The notes: generated by a model not told the origin, from the sequence alone. Positions 1 to 9,375 are shown, counted from the stretch's first letter. The stretch: 17,643 nucleotides of DNA from Tieghemiomyces parasiticus (GCA_027575765.1 JANBPT010000972.1:1-17643); one strand, 5' to 3'. A program made the numbers and translations.

Positions 1-242
1 AGTTCCCCCGCGGGTTCCCCAGCGTGGTGCGCGCCATCGTCAAGCAAATATTCCGGGTGTTCGCCCACATCTTCTATGGCCACTACGATAAGCTGCTGCA
101 CCTCACCGCCGAGCGGCACTTCAACTCGCTGTTTTCCCACTTCATGACCTTCTGCCGGGAATTTGACCTGCTCGATAAGAAGGAGGTGGCGCCCATGGCC
201 GACCTCATTCAGTTGTGGGAGGCCAACGGCGTTTTTGCGTAA
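1..242 (+). CDS. MOB-family kinase activator, C-terminal part (5' end cut by window)
   Basis: MOB proteins are small zinc-binding co-activators of NDR/LATS-type kinases (Dbf2/Sid2 or Cbk1/Orb6 in yeasts). They control mitotic exit/septation or cell polarity. The frame is open from base 3 and ends at TAA 240-242, giving about 80 residues of the C-terminal half. Visible family hallmarks are the PF-like 'FPRGFPSVV' entry, 'IFRVFAHIFYGHYDKLLHL', the His/Asn pair in 'HFNSLFSHF', and the closing 'LLDKKEVAPMADLI'. The zinc-binding Cys pair lies upstream of the window and cannot be checked. The tail 'LWEANGVFA' and the 'HFNSLF' spelling look to me more Mob2-like than Mob1-like, but this is a weak call. 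The family assignment is secure; the paralogue is not. Confidence 0.88.
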   Translation, partial: FPRGFPSVVRAIVKQIFRVFAHIFYGHYDKLLHLTAERHFNSLFSHFMTFCREFDLLDKKEVAPMADLIQLWEANGVFA

Positions 243-1224
243 CTGGACCACCTGTTGTGGCGGCCGCCGAAGGTTCGGGCGTTGTTTCTGCCGCGGCTCA
301 CCCGAGTGCCAACCGGCCTCCTCATCCCTTACGTCTTGTACTTTTCCTCCCTTTTACTTACACTCTGCCTTGCTCAGTACCCTCCCCTTTTTGTTCCACG
401 GTATCCAACGTGGTAGGCCCTCCCTACGTCCAAGACATTTTTATTTTTGATTACTTTATGAGCTGTGCCACATCTATTTGGTTCCCCCCAATCATTATGG
501 ACCCCGCTATCCACTATCCTCTATCGATTTTGCATTGTGCTTACGCCTTGTATAAACTCACAGCACTGTGATATGTACCTAGACAGTACGGAAGGCGTGT
601 ATAATGCCTTTGCTCTAAACAACTTGTATAAAACGGATTCTTTTAGAGATCTATTAGTAGGCCATCACGGGTAAAAATCCGTCTCAGAATTATCACTATG
701 GTAAGCCGCAGTAAACCATACCCGAAGGAGATTCTGTTTATTGCGAAAACTGCATATTTCAATGATGGTTGTAGGTATATTCCCCCAGGTTACCGTGTGA
801 GACCGCATATATCTAGTACAGGTAATGTGATGGTTAGGCCAACTCGAATGCCCCTTGTTTTTGTGGATATGGTAATAACGGACAAAAATAGGTTGTCATG
901 CAATGCTTGTTAAATGTATACTCTGGGTAGGGGATGGTTGGATTAGAAACTGAACTGACAGATATGTAAAATTACGTACAGTGCTGCGAGAAGTGGCCAG
1001 CCTTTAGGGTGGGCAATATCTAAATAACTGCCATGTCTGCCATCCCCCCCCCTCGCAAGCCTCCTATACAAGGCCTATGGACGAGGCCTTCACTTTCTAT
1101 TTCCAGCCATCTTGGATATGGCTTGTACCAACCAAAAGTCATTATAGCATTGCTAGGCATATTTCCTTTTTCACGTTTTGCGTTTTACTGAAACGAAAGT
1201 CGCCTGGAGGAGTTGGCCCGGGCA
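243..1224. other. Gene-free intergenic region between MOB gene and BET1
   Basis: This 980-bp stretch holds the 3' untranslated DNA of two converging genes. No exact AATAAA follows the MOB stop; TATAAA variants occur near 550 and 628. A run of nine C's lies at 1044-1052. The largest ATG-started plus frame (698-913, 71 codons) has no recognisable domain and sits in AT-rich DNA, so I do not call it. I see no RNA gene. Confidence 0.6.
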
Positions 1225-1814
1225 TTAACCACCCCACTTTAGGAAGAAGTACAGAAAGGTACAAATCAGCACGGCAAAGAGACAGAGGAGCCACATGTAC
1301 GCCCCGCTCTGCGACGCCGCCATGCGGTAGAAGCGCTTCATCGTACCAGCCAGGGCACTACCGGTGCTGTCAAAGTCCTGGCTCATCTGGCCGAGAAACG
1401 TGTTCTGGTCGCGAATCTCATGGCCAATATCTAGGGTGACATCCTTCAGTTTGAGCAGTTTGCTGCGCAGGCTGTCGACGGTCTTGTCGTTGTCATCCAG
1501 GGTTGCCGCGGGCTGAGCGTTGGACTCGTCATAATATCGTGGCTGGGCGTAGGAGGTGGCGCTGGACGATGCCTCACTCGGCCAGTCTGCCCGGCGTGCC
1601 CGGTGGGATTGGCGGCTGCAGTGATGGGATGAGCAAGGGTTATTAGTACGGAGGTTGGAGCTCATGAGGTTGGCTGAGTCGATGGTGCGGGTAAAAAGTG
1701 GCTATTGGGCCCATGGGGTGGGATGAGGTGGGTAGTTGATAGGCGCCTAGCATCACGGGGTTGGTACTGCGCAATGGGGCCTCTAAGTAGGAACACTTAC
1801 CTTGACGAATGCAT
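1225..1814 (-). CDS. BET1: Bet1-type Qc-SNARE, ER-Golgi vesicle fusion; two exons
   Basis: Bet1 is a tail-anchored Qc-SNARE that pairs with Sed5, Bos1 and Sec22 (yeast names) to fuse COPII vesicles in ER-Golgi traffic. The exons are 1814-1801 (14 nt) and 1615-1225, giving 134 residues and a TAA stop. The order is a polar N-terminus, then a SNARE helix from about residue 50 that contains 'SLRSKLLKLKDVTLDIGHEI' and the zero-layer glutamine at about residue 75 (in 'RDQNTF'). The helix continues into 'FDSTGSALAGTMKRFYRMA', followed by one C-terminal membrane anchor at about 109-131 and a short tail. Joining at AAG|GTAAGT and CTGCAG gives a start 'MHSSSRQ'. The in-frame ATG at 1665 lies inside the intron, so I rejected it. 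The gene is divergent from PRO1. The domain call is firm; the first exon is inferred from splice signals. Confidence 0.9.
1616..1800 (-). other. BET1 intron 1 (185 nt, phase 2)
   Basis: On the minus strand the donor is AAG|GTAAGTGTT at 1800 and the acceptor CTGCAG ends at 1616. A near-ideal branch-point sequence, TACTAATAAC, lies about 25-30 nt before the acceptor. Removal joins ATGCATTCGTCAAG to the main exon in frame. Confidence 0.82.
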
Positions 1815-2472
1815 ATATATTGTAAGGACAGATGGTCCAATGGGGAATGTACAGGTGGATGAGCGCAAACCGTATTGGCGACAATGCCGGGCAGAGTAGG
1901 GCATGCCCCGGCCTTGGGCTTTGGCTGGCGCGGGAGGGCCGTGACGACAGTGTGTTGCCAGTCTTAGCCACCAAGTTCGGCCACGTTGCCGCTGGGCGGT
2001 TCTTGACGACCTTCAAGGCAACTATCCATGGCGCTTAGCGACCCGCTGCCTTCCTATCGGCACCATCTAATAAGAAGGCAGACAGGAGCGTAGGGTACGT
2101 GACTCACCCAGCTCTGCTACTGCGAAGCGTGCGGGCATTGAAACTGAGGTGGGGGCCACTCTAGACTAGCCTCCCAGCTGTTCTGCTTGCCGGAGGCCTA
2201 GTGGCCCACACCCAATTTTTTTTGATTTTAAGCTGTGGCGCGTGACCCTTTCGGAGTGTGCTCCACAGAGACAATTTGCTATACCCGTTTACCCTATTTC
2301 TGGGATAATTCGGCACCTGCCCTACGCTCCACCTGGTTCCCGCACTTGCTCTTGCCAACGCTTGCCCGTCCTTACCCCGACCCTCTTATCCCCGCCTCGG
2401 TCCTTCAAGGCCCCTCCGATTCCCCAACGCCCACCACCCGCGCTTGATTTCCCCAGACCCCCCCTCTTCCTC
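1815..2472. promoter_or_regulatory. Divergent BET1/PRO1 intergenic region
   Basis: These 658 bp separate two divergent starts and must contain both promoters. The sequence shows a CCAAT motif followed directly by a run of T's at 2212-2224, about 250 bp before the PRO1 ATG. A long pyrimidine-rich stretch runs from about 2330 to 2470 up to the PRO1 start, of the kind common before fungal start codons. I see no clear TATA box for PRO1. TATATAT directly abuts the BET1 ATG and is too close to act as a TATA box for it. Confidence 0.55.
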
Positions 2473-3963
2473 ATGGCAGCCACCGCCTTCGTGCCTGACC
2501 TTAGCGACGCCAGCGCGGCCGAGGCCCCGCCCCACCACCAGCACCCGCTTAACCGCGCAGCCAATGAGGGCCTAACCATCGTGCTCAAACTGGGGACCTC
2601 CTCCATTTGCGACCCGGACACCCACCTCCCGCAACTGGCCAGTCTATCACTGATGGTGGAACTGGTCACTAAGCTCCGTGGCCTGGGTCACCGGGTCATT
2701 CTCGTGTCCAGCGGCGCCATCGCCATGGGCCTTCGCCGCCTCACCATGCCGCTCAAACCGGCGGAACTGGCCAAGAAGCAGGCCGTGGCTGCTGTGGGCC
2801 AAGGTCGGCTCATGGCCCTGTGGGACGACCTGTTTGGCCAGCTAGGCCAGCCCATCGCCCAGGTCCTTCTTACGCGACACGACCTGGCCCAACGCACGCA
2901 CTACCTCAACGCCCGCAACTGTTTCGAAGCCCTCCTTGATATGGGTGTGGTGCCCATTGTGAACGAGAACGATACCATCAGCGTGGGCGAGATTCGTTTC
3001 GGCGATAACGACACCCTATCGGCCATCACCGCCGGTATGGTTCACGCCGATTTCCTGTTTCTCATGACCGACGTGGACTGTCTCTACACGGACAACCCGC
3101 GTACCAACCCGGATGCCCAGCCCATCGTCACCGTCCACGATATCCAGGCCCTCAAGGAACAAATCTGTGTCAGTGACGCCGGGTCGTCCGTGGGGACCGG
3201 TGGCATGGTCACCAAGCTCATCGCTGCCGAGCTGGCCAACGCCAAGGGCGTCGACACCATCATCACCCGAGGCTCCACCGCTCTGCGCGTCCTGGACATT
3301 GTCCGCGAACTGGCCCCGGAACTGTGCAATCTGCCGGCGACGGCCCCGGTACCGACCCCCATCCCAAAACCTTACTACACCCGGTTCGTGGCGCGTCCCA
3401 ACCCCATGGTGGACCGCAAGTGGTGGATTCTACACGGCCTCCACCCGGTCGGTACCCTGGTCGTAGACGCCGGCGCCATGGTCGCCGTCGCTAAGTACAA
3501 AAAGAGCCTGTTCGCCGCAGGTGTGGTCCGCGTCGAGGGTAGTTTCGCCTCCAACCAGGGCGTGCGGGTGGTATACGAGACCCGTGCGTCACTGTCGATC
3601 CCCACTACGGAGGAGACCATTGATGTCGATACGGCGGCCGCCGTAACAATGGTTGAGATTGGCCGTGGCCTCATTAATTACTCCAGCGCCGAGGTCAAGC
3701 GGTTGCGCGGACACCACAGTTCAGATATCGAACAGCTTTTGGGCTACGCGGACGCAGACTGCCTTATTAACCGGACCAACCTGGCCATTACCGTCGAGCC
3801 CAGCGTCATTGAGACTTTTTTTACAACGCACATTAACCGCAACAAAATACGCGCCGAACAGTCCTTACTCATCCCGTCACCGTCGGCCACCTCCTCGGGC
3901 GCCAGTTCTCCACTGCCCCGGCTGGCGAATGGCCCGCCCGCTTCGTCCATAAGCATCTCATGA
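2473..3963 (+). CDS. PRO1: Glutamate 5-kinase with PUA domain (proline biosynthesis)
   Basis: This enzyme phosphorylates L-glutamate with ATP to gamma-glutamyl phosphate, the first and usually feedback-controlled step of proline synthesis in the cytosol. The single exon encodes 496 residues and ends at TGA. The amino-acid-kinase domain spans about residues 33-290. It includes the nucleotide-site 'IVLKLGTSS' (Lys39), 'VSSGAIAMG', 'VNENDTIS' near 163-170, 'FGDNDTLSA', 'LMTDVDCLYT' and 'GTGGMVTKLIAA'. A PUA domain follows at about 315-435 ('HGLHPVGTLVVDAGA', 'AAGVVRVEGSF', 'EIGRGLINYSS'), as in yeast Pro1. The last 45 or so residues form a Ser/Pro-rich tail with no domain. I chose the ATG at 2473: it is the first in-frame ATG and lies about 30 codons before the kinase core. 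The frame stays open upstream to 2242 without an ATG. The gene is convergent with RPN11. Confidence 0.95.
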   Translation: MAATAFVPDLSDASAAEAPPHHQHPLNRAANEGLTIVLKLGTSSICDPDTHLPQLASLSLMVELVTKLRGLGHRVILVSSGAIAMGLRRLTMPLKPAELAKKQAVAAVGQGRLMALWDDLFGQLGQPIAQVLLTRHDLAQRTHYLNARNCFEALLDMGVVPIVNENDTISVGEIRFGDNDTLSAITAGMVHADFLFLMTDVDCLYTDNPRTNPDAQPIVTVHDIQALKEQICVSDAGSSVGTGGMVTKLIAAELANAKGVDTIITRGSTALRVLDIVRELAPELCNLPATAPVPTPIPKPYYTRFVARPNPMVDRKWWILHGLHPVGTLVVDAGAMVAVAKYKKSLFAAGVVRVEGSFASNQGVRVVYETRASLSIPTTEETIDVDTAAAVTMVEIGRGLINYSSAEVKRLRGHHSSDIEQLLGYADADCLINRTNLAITVEPSVIETFFTTHINRNKIRAEQSLLIPSPSATSSGASSPLPRLANGPPASSISIS

Positions 3964-4350
3964 CCGCGTCGTGTACGGCGGTGTTAAGGCGGCAAGAAGG
4001 TCTGGGTGGGTAGATTAAATCGGACACCGATATAGCCACTAATTTTCGCAAGCCTGATCGCTGTTCTCTGCCAGCGTGCCCTCGCCGTGCCCTCTCAAAC
4101 TCTCCATTCGTAATCATAAACCCTGTCACTCGCTTAAGTAAATCTCTACACCACCCCGATGCTGTTCAATGGCCCAATGGAGTCACTATACCGTCGTCCA
4201 GAATACCAACCGTAGTTTATTGAATAGGGGAAGCGATTTCGCCAAACGAGGCAGGGTTAAAAGGCAAAAAGGTCATGACAAGTAGGCCATGATTCTAGAC
4301 TGCCCGGGTGACATCTACAGGGCAGACGTGTCACACTCGATAAGACCTAA
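3964..4350. other. Convergent 3' region between PRO1 and RPN11
   Basis: This stretch of 387 bp contains the 3' ends of two converging transcripts. The only clear element is the RPN11 polyadenylation signal, listed separately. No exact AATAAA follows PRO1 on the plus strand; ATAAAC near 4125 is a possible variant. No gene is visible. Confidence 0.6.
4216..4221 (-). terminator. AATAAA polyadenylation signal of RPN11
   Basis: An exact AATAAA on the minus strand lies about 130 nt past the RPN11 stop codon. Its orientation and distance fit this transcript. Confidence 0.6.
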
Positions 4351-5454
4351 CTACAGCGCCGAGGTGTTGATCATCGTGCCCAGGGTCTGCACAATGTTGT
4401 CCGACATGGCCTCCTCGACGGTCTCAGCAAGGTGACGTTTGGGGTCCTGCTTACCAATGTGCCGGGTCTTGAGCTGGTCGGCAGTGAGGGATGACTCCTC
4501 CTGGACAGACTTGTGGTAGGCCTCGGCCAGGGTGAGCATCTTCTTGACACTGGCCTCGTTCCCTTTGCAGTGGTTCTCGAAGCTGGTGAGGGTGAGCCCG
4601 TGGGTCCAGTCCTTCTTGTGAAGATTGAGTAGCATCTTTTCTTCCAGGGCGTTCTTGCGGTAGTCGATGGCAATCGAGTAGTAATGCCGGTTGAGACCGT
4701 GAATAAGGGCTTGGATGCTGGGCCGGTTGAGGTACCCGACGTTCGAAGTATGCTGGCGGGACTCGTGGCCAGCCATGAGTAGCTGAGGCTCAATGCACCG
4801 GAAGGCATCAATCACCACCTTTCCCTTGACCGACTGGATCGGGTCCACTACCACCGCCACCGAGCGCGGGTTGAGACGCTCGAAGGCCTGCTGCGTGCTC
4901 ACGTCTACGCTAGACAGCCAGCACCCGAACCCCGGATGCGAATGGTACCACCCCACCACCGACTCGGAGCGTCCCGTCTGCTTCAGCATCTCCATCATGG
5001 CCGCTTGGTACGCCTCGTCAATCGCTTCGACCGATACGCCCGTTCCACTCTGCGGCATGGCAAACACATCGATGACCCGGACGGTATAGTCGTCGATGAA
5101 CTCGCCCAGCATCAGGCCCATCACCTCCATGGGCACGCCAGCGCGGCCTGGAGAGAGAACAGCGCGTGAGTATGCGGGGAGAGGGGAGAGGAAAAGTGGG
5201 GGGTGGGTGGGTGAGTTGTCGCGATGAAGGGTTAGTCACTTGGTCGCTCACGAGGCATCACAGACGACGGGGTTCATCGGCAGTCAGGCATCAACCGCCC
5301 CTAGAAGCAGGTCTAGCTTATCCCGCTTACCGTGCTTCAACATCTTGAGCAGGGCCAGCGACGAAATGTGAACCACCTCGGCGGTATCATTGACGGTGGC
5401 GTCACCACCCCCAGCGTGCAAACCTCCACCAGCAGCCAGGGCACTGAGATCCAT
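4351..5454 (-). CDS. RPN11: 26S proteasome regulatory subunit Rpn11, JAMM deubiquitinase; two exons
   Basis: Rpn11 (PSMD14/POH1) is the zinc metalloprotease of the proteasome lid; it removes ubiquitin chains from substrates as they are translocated. The exons are 5454-5331 and 5147-4351, together 306 residues, the same as I recall for the yeast protein. Joined at KHG, they restore the family sequence '[19 protein letters not shown]'. The MPN+/JAMM site is complete: Glu49, then '[17 protein letters not shown]' with His110, His112, Ser120 and Asp123. Conserved downstream blocks include '[20 protein letters not shown]' and '[14 protein letters not shown]'. The N-terminus (about 20 residues, Gly/Ala-rich) differs from yeast, as usual in this family. 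The start ATG at 5454 is the nearest one before the conserved segment. The gene is convergent with PRO1. I saw no Rpn4-type GGTGGCAAA upstream. Confidence 0.97.
5148..5330 (-). other. RPN11 intron 1 (183 nt, phase 1)
   Basis: The minus-strand donor is CACG|GTAAGCGG at 5330. The acceptor TCTCTCTCCAG ends at 5148 after a pyrimidine-rich tract. GACTAACCC is a possible branch site but lies far, about 85 nt, from the acceptor; ATACTCACG is closer. The splice restores the conserved KHG-RAG junction. Confidence 0.93.
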
Positions 5455-8400
5455 GTCGAAGGATGCGGATTGGAAAATGGGTTGGGATGGAATAATTGGG
5501 TGACTCGGCTGGTAGACGATGCGGAGTCGGATGGTTGGGAATGTACTGTACACGGATACGGGCCGAAGGTAACTAAAAGTGCGGCAGAGTGTGATGAGTC
5601 AGGAAGATGTGGAAAAGGGAAGAACGATAGTTGGAAGCGGGCATGTGAAGTCAATCCAGTACGGTTTAGCTTTTGGCTCCAGGCTGATGTGCTGTGACGG
5701 CGCACTCGCCATTAGCAGGTCCGCCGCGTGAAGGTGCGGGCCGACGAGAAGGAACCGCAGCAGATAAGAGGGAGGATGGAGGGTCGATCCTGCTGGAGGC
5801 GGCGACCGGCCCGCGGCTGCTGCAAGGCCAGTACCAATTCTGGTAAACTTTTAGGGCCATTAGACACTGCCGTGGCAGTTTAAACCCCAGCATCAACCAG
5901 TGGAACTTCTTGGGGTGTCGAGTTACCCAGTTAAGAGGAACGGCTTTCGACACATTACTCCGAACGCTTGCCAAGAAATGGCAGCTAGAGGCATCAGGAC
6001 TTGGTCTTTTAGATGAAACGTAGGGCCATCAAGCACGGTTCGTCGACTGATGCAGTCCCATCGAAAATTAGACCATTTTTTTACAGTATGGTAGGTCCTC
6101 ATTTTTAACTTTGTATTCTTGGAGCCACTAGGTAAACATAGATATTCATTCCGAATATACCATCATATTGGTGTTATTTACCCCTTGTCACACCACCGTT
6201 CACAAGTGACCAACCCGCTTCCGCATGGGTCACGGACTCACTCAAATATCATTTCCGACTTATCCGCTCATGTAACGAAATCGGTAGCCTTGACCTGGGC
6301 CCTGATTGTTACAGTCCGTCCCAGCTAATCCGTGTGCAGCCAGCCCGGACCTACCACAGTTCCCCTAACATGGCGAGTTTCGCCCTGTGCAAGTTTCCAA
6401 GGGGGCTGAGTTCTGTTGATTTTACCTCTCCCAAAAAACAACCAATAACCAGTGTTGTTGGTACGTCGGGCTGTTGGCCCCCTGGAGAACTCGTCCAAAT
6501 CCAGTGACAACCAGCAGTAAGCCATTGCCACCGGTGACACATTTAGGATCCAAATTCACAGCTCACCCGCCAGTCCCAACAGTCGGGTATGGTGCTCCAG
6601 AAATTGTTTAGTACCCACTCGGGCCTTCTCGGTCTGCAAAACGCTCTAACTTTGGCAATGATTTGATTCATTGGACATGGTTTGCCTAAATTGCACGCTA
6701 AATCATGGCGTACCAATGCCTTTGCTCGACACCAGATGCAATAAACTCATCGAAGTGATTCCGGCCTGGGCGGAGGAGTGCAGGCGCCTGACAAGTCGCC
6801 CATGATATTCTCACCACAGCAATGACCTCCGGAATTTTCAAGTAACCACCCATACCTATATCTCCGCCTTAATAACCCGATTGCAGCGGATATTAGCCTT
6901 TGGCAAGCTACTGTATTTTGCTGAGGTGTTCGCATAGCAACAGGGTTATTGTTGCACCAGCTGAGATAAAAATTTTGGGCTACTCACTCGGCAACTGTGC
7001 GTCTTGGGTGACGCGTTGTTTGTACAGGCTGTAGCCAGCCGGTATGCGTCGTCGCATTTTGTGCCGGAACGAGTGGATCCTGCGTTGCGTCTGTTGCTGT
7101 TGATGTCGCCAGGGCCTCGAGCTGCACCTATAGTGCCAGGTAGACGCTACTTGCCATACCAGCCCAGGTCAATGCCATTGATGACTGAGCTGAAAGCTGA
7201 TCGGGATATTATTTACAACCATTGATGACGATTAGGTTCGAAATTATCGCCGACTTATGGTCTCAGAATTAACAGAGACCTCTCACTTGGATTCGGAACG
7301 ATCACGATAAGCCGAGTCCATCTAAGTCGCCTGCACCGTTTGATGCGTTATCCTACGATGAGTCTTTCTTAGGATAGCATGCTTCAGTGTCCTCTCGTCT
7401 CCTTCATTCTGTGTTGTTTCCCTGCTACTTTTCTATTATGTATTTATCTCTGCTACCACTTCGCATCAACTGTTGGAAGTCAAGGCCAGAATGGATATAT
7501 AGTATCTGCCCACCGGCCGCCTCAATAAACGAGATACTGCCCTATAACCCTTTACTTTTATATCGTATTCCCAACTCCCGTGTAGTTACTACACCACCAT
7601 CCTCTTGAGCCTCCGGGCTAATGATGAGATTCCGAAGTAGACCCAATGTGTTAAGTCCCAAAATGATGGTGGTGGTGGTGGTCTGGTACCCGCCAAGGCT
7701 GCAAAGTGCAAGACCGCTACTACTGCTGACCAGAATCTGTGGGTGAAGTGCCAGCAAAAAGGCTGTTTCCCACCAGGTCCATAAAGCACTTTCCGGCCCT
7801 GTTATCGCCCGGCTAAGCTATGACAAAAGCAAGCTACTCGGGCCACTCTCCATGCGATGAAAATGGGAGGGGAGGCACCCTAAAGATGAGTCGGCTGAGC
7901 AGAGAAGCCACGTCTAAGAAATGTATGGAATAGGTGCAGCCTGCTGGGAGACAACGTACTAATAGGTTAGACCATTGGCCATTCTGCTGACATTCTCATT
8001 TTGCCGTATGTTCATCAATGCAAACGCACACGGCAAACGGCTCGGCTCGTTAAATACAAAATTCGCCTCCATCGAAACGCAAATTTACGGGACACGCGCC
8101 GCAAATACTACACACTGGTGGCGTGATATTCATTATCGCGTGGTGCAAACTTGTTTGCAAGTAATAGCACCTTCCTATGACTGTAAACTGCTCCAAATTA
8201 TCAATAGGCAGTTGGGGTGGATAATGTTTATCATTCTAGAGCCAGTTGTAAGCGACTGGAAATCGAAGTTGCTCGGGTTTTAACCCAGTGGTATTGATGG
8301 TTGGTTGTTGATAGATGGATAGAAAGAGCCGAGCAAGTCAAGAGTATAGCGGACATTTTGAATAGGTAGTGATAGTAGAAAATACAAAACCTTTGAGATA

Positions 8401-8683
8401 AATTATAAGGTCGTTTAGGCCTTTTTGGGTAGTTGGGAGGCTAACTGCCAAAAAAACCGCAAAACCATGACAGCTGGTCATGATCAGTCAGTAAAGCTGC
8501 GAATTGTGCTATGTGACATAGTTTAGTTCTGGATCAACTGAAACCATCGGGGTCATCGTGCCCGACCACCTCAGATTAATTGTGTAGAACCACGCTCTGC
8601 ATCTCTCAATTTCATATGCCATAATCCCAATGGGTTGCGCTGCCCAAGTGTGACGGTGAGCGACGTTGACAATTTTATAAATA
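5455..8683. other. Gene-free region of about 3.2 kb upstream of RPN11
   Basis: The first few hundred bases must hold the RPN11 promoter. Beyond that I see no frame with a recognisable domain and no tRNA. Frames over 60 codons are short, mostly lack an ATG, and fall in DNA visibly poorer in GC than the genes. Small structures include a (GGT)5 run at 7668-7682 and a short dyad (TGCAAAC-TT-GTTTGCA) at 8144-8159. The longest mid-region frame (7975-8283, plus) starts with TTG and has no known motif. No transposon remnant or terminal repeat is evident by eye. Confidence 0.5.
7668..7682 (+). repeat. (GGT)5 microsatellite
   Basis: Five exact GGT units lie in non-coding DNA, preceded by GAT. This is a simple sequence repeat with no evidence of function. 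Confidence 0.8.
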
Positions 8684-8689
8684 TTTATT
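8684..8689 (-). terminator. AATAAA polyadenylation signal of the secreted-protein gene
   Basis: A minus-strand AATAAA sits in an AT-rich cluster (AATAAATATTTATAAAA) about 190 nt past the stop of the 8877-9251 gene. Its orientation fits that transcript. Confidence 0.55.
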
Positions 8690-8876
8690 GGAGCGACCGT
8701 GAGAGCGAGTCAGACGGCAGTGTTAGTGATTGAGGGCCGTTTTAAGGATGAAATTCGATCTAACGGAGAAGGAGTGGGGTGTACCCTGGTGTGAACTCAG
8801 AGAACGCCAGCATTGTACTGTAGAAAGAGGTAGATTACACATTCGCAGTTCTCCAACGTGAGCTCCATTTCTATGG

Positions 8877-9251
8877 CTAGCGAGGGTTCCACCAGGATCC
8901 CGAAGGGTTCTGCTTTGGTAAGTTGAATGAAGGGCTTGGCAACTGTTGCGCACGTGTCTCATAGCTATCACGGGGTCCAAGGGAAAAGGGGTTGCCGTGT
9001 TTCTCTTTACGCGCTGCGTCGTTTCTCTGATGTTCGGTCATCGGGGCACTCGGCCAGCCTTGGCCACTACTGAACGGAGACCCCAGCTGGGCTTTACGCG
9101 CCTTTCTGTTATTTTCGCTTTCCAGCAGTACATTTCCACGGCGAGTAAGGGTCTGGGAAACAGGAACCGGGACCACAGCGGCGTGGGCAGGCACCAAAAA
9201 GGCGGTAATCAGGCCGGCGGTAAGGGCGAACAGGGTAGATTTCAGTACCAT
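8877..9251 (-). CDS. Small secreted protein with degenerate internal repeats, unknown function
   Basis: I do not recognise this 124-residue protein. It starts with a textbook signal peptide: Lys4, a hydrophobic core at about 5-21, and an AHA cleavage motif at 22-24. A dibasic Kex2-type site follows at Arg37-Arg38 ('TLTRR'). The rest is polar and has two copies of a motif 29 residues apart: ARK-x3-G-x-PFS-x-G at about 51-63 and 80-92. A third, decayed copy is possible near 99-109 (TRAQQ...PSF). The tail 'GSWWNPR' is Trp/Pro-rich. There are no cysteines in the mature part, so it is not a disulphide-rich effector type. Upstream TATAAATA and downstream AATAAA on the same strand support a real transcription unit. 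It could be an exported peptide precursor or a cell-wall or secreted protein; this is inference from layout only. Confidence 0.68.
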   Translation of the reverse strand: MVLKSTLFALTAGLITAFLVPAHAAVVPVPVSQTLTRRGNVLLESENNRKARKAQLGSPFSSGQGWPSAPMTEHQRNDAARKEKHGNPFSLGPRDSYETRAQQLPSPSFNLPKQNPSGSWWNPR

Positions 9252-9375
9252 CGTGATGAACGAGGATGGGAAGGGCGGGCGGAGTCGGTGAGGCGATCGG
9301 CGTTGTCAAGTTGCGGTTGGGAAAGATACGAGCGGTAGGAGTGATGACAGTTGAAGTTAGGGCGACCAACCTGGC
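9252..9375 (-). promoter_or_regulatory. 5' leader region of the secreted-protein gene
   Basis: This is the DNA between the TATA box and the ATG at 9251. With a start site some 30 nt after the TATA box, the leader would be about 90 nt. No upstream ATG that would clearly interfere was noted. Confidence 0.4.

Noticed and set aside
1616..1650. A 34-nt mini-intron GTACTAATAAC...CTGCAG within the ATG-1665 reading of BET1
   Set aside because: Too short, and the sequence is better explained as branch site and acceptor of the 185-nt intron with the GTAAGT donor at 1800.
7622..7728. TGATGA ... CTGA as a C/D-box snoRNA
   Set aside because: The flanks do not pair into a terminal stem, the spacing is long, and a microsatellite fills the middle.
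8144..8159. Short dyad TGCAAAC-TT-GTTTGCA as an operator or hairpin
   Set aside because: Seven-base arms with a short spacer are expected about once by chance in a window this long, and no gene lies next to it.
7975..8283. 102-codon plus-strand frame in AT-rich DNA
   Set aside because: Starts with TTG, internal ATG only later, no known motif; length is within chance for this region.
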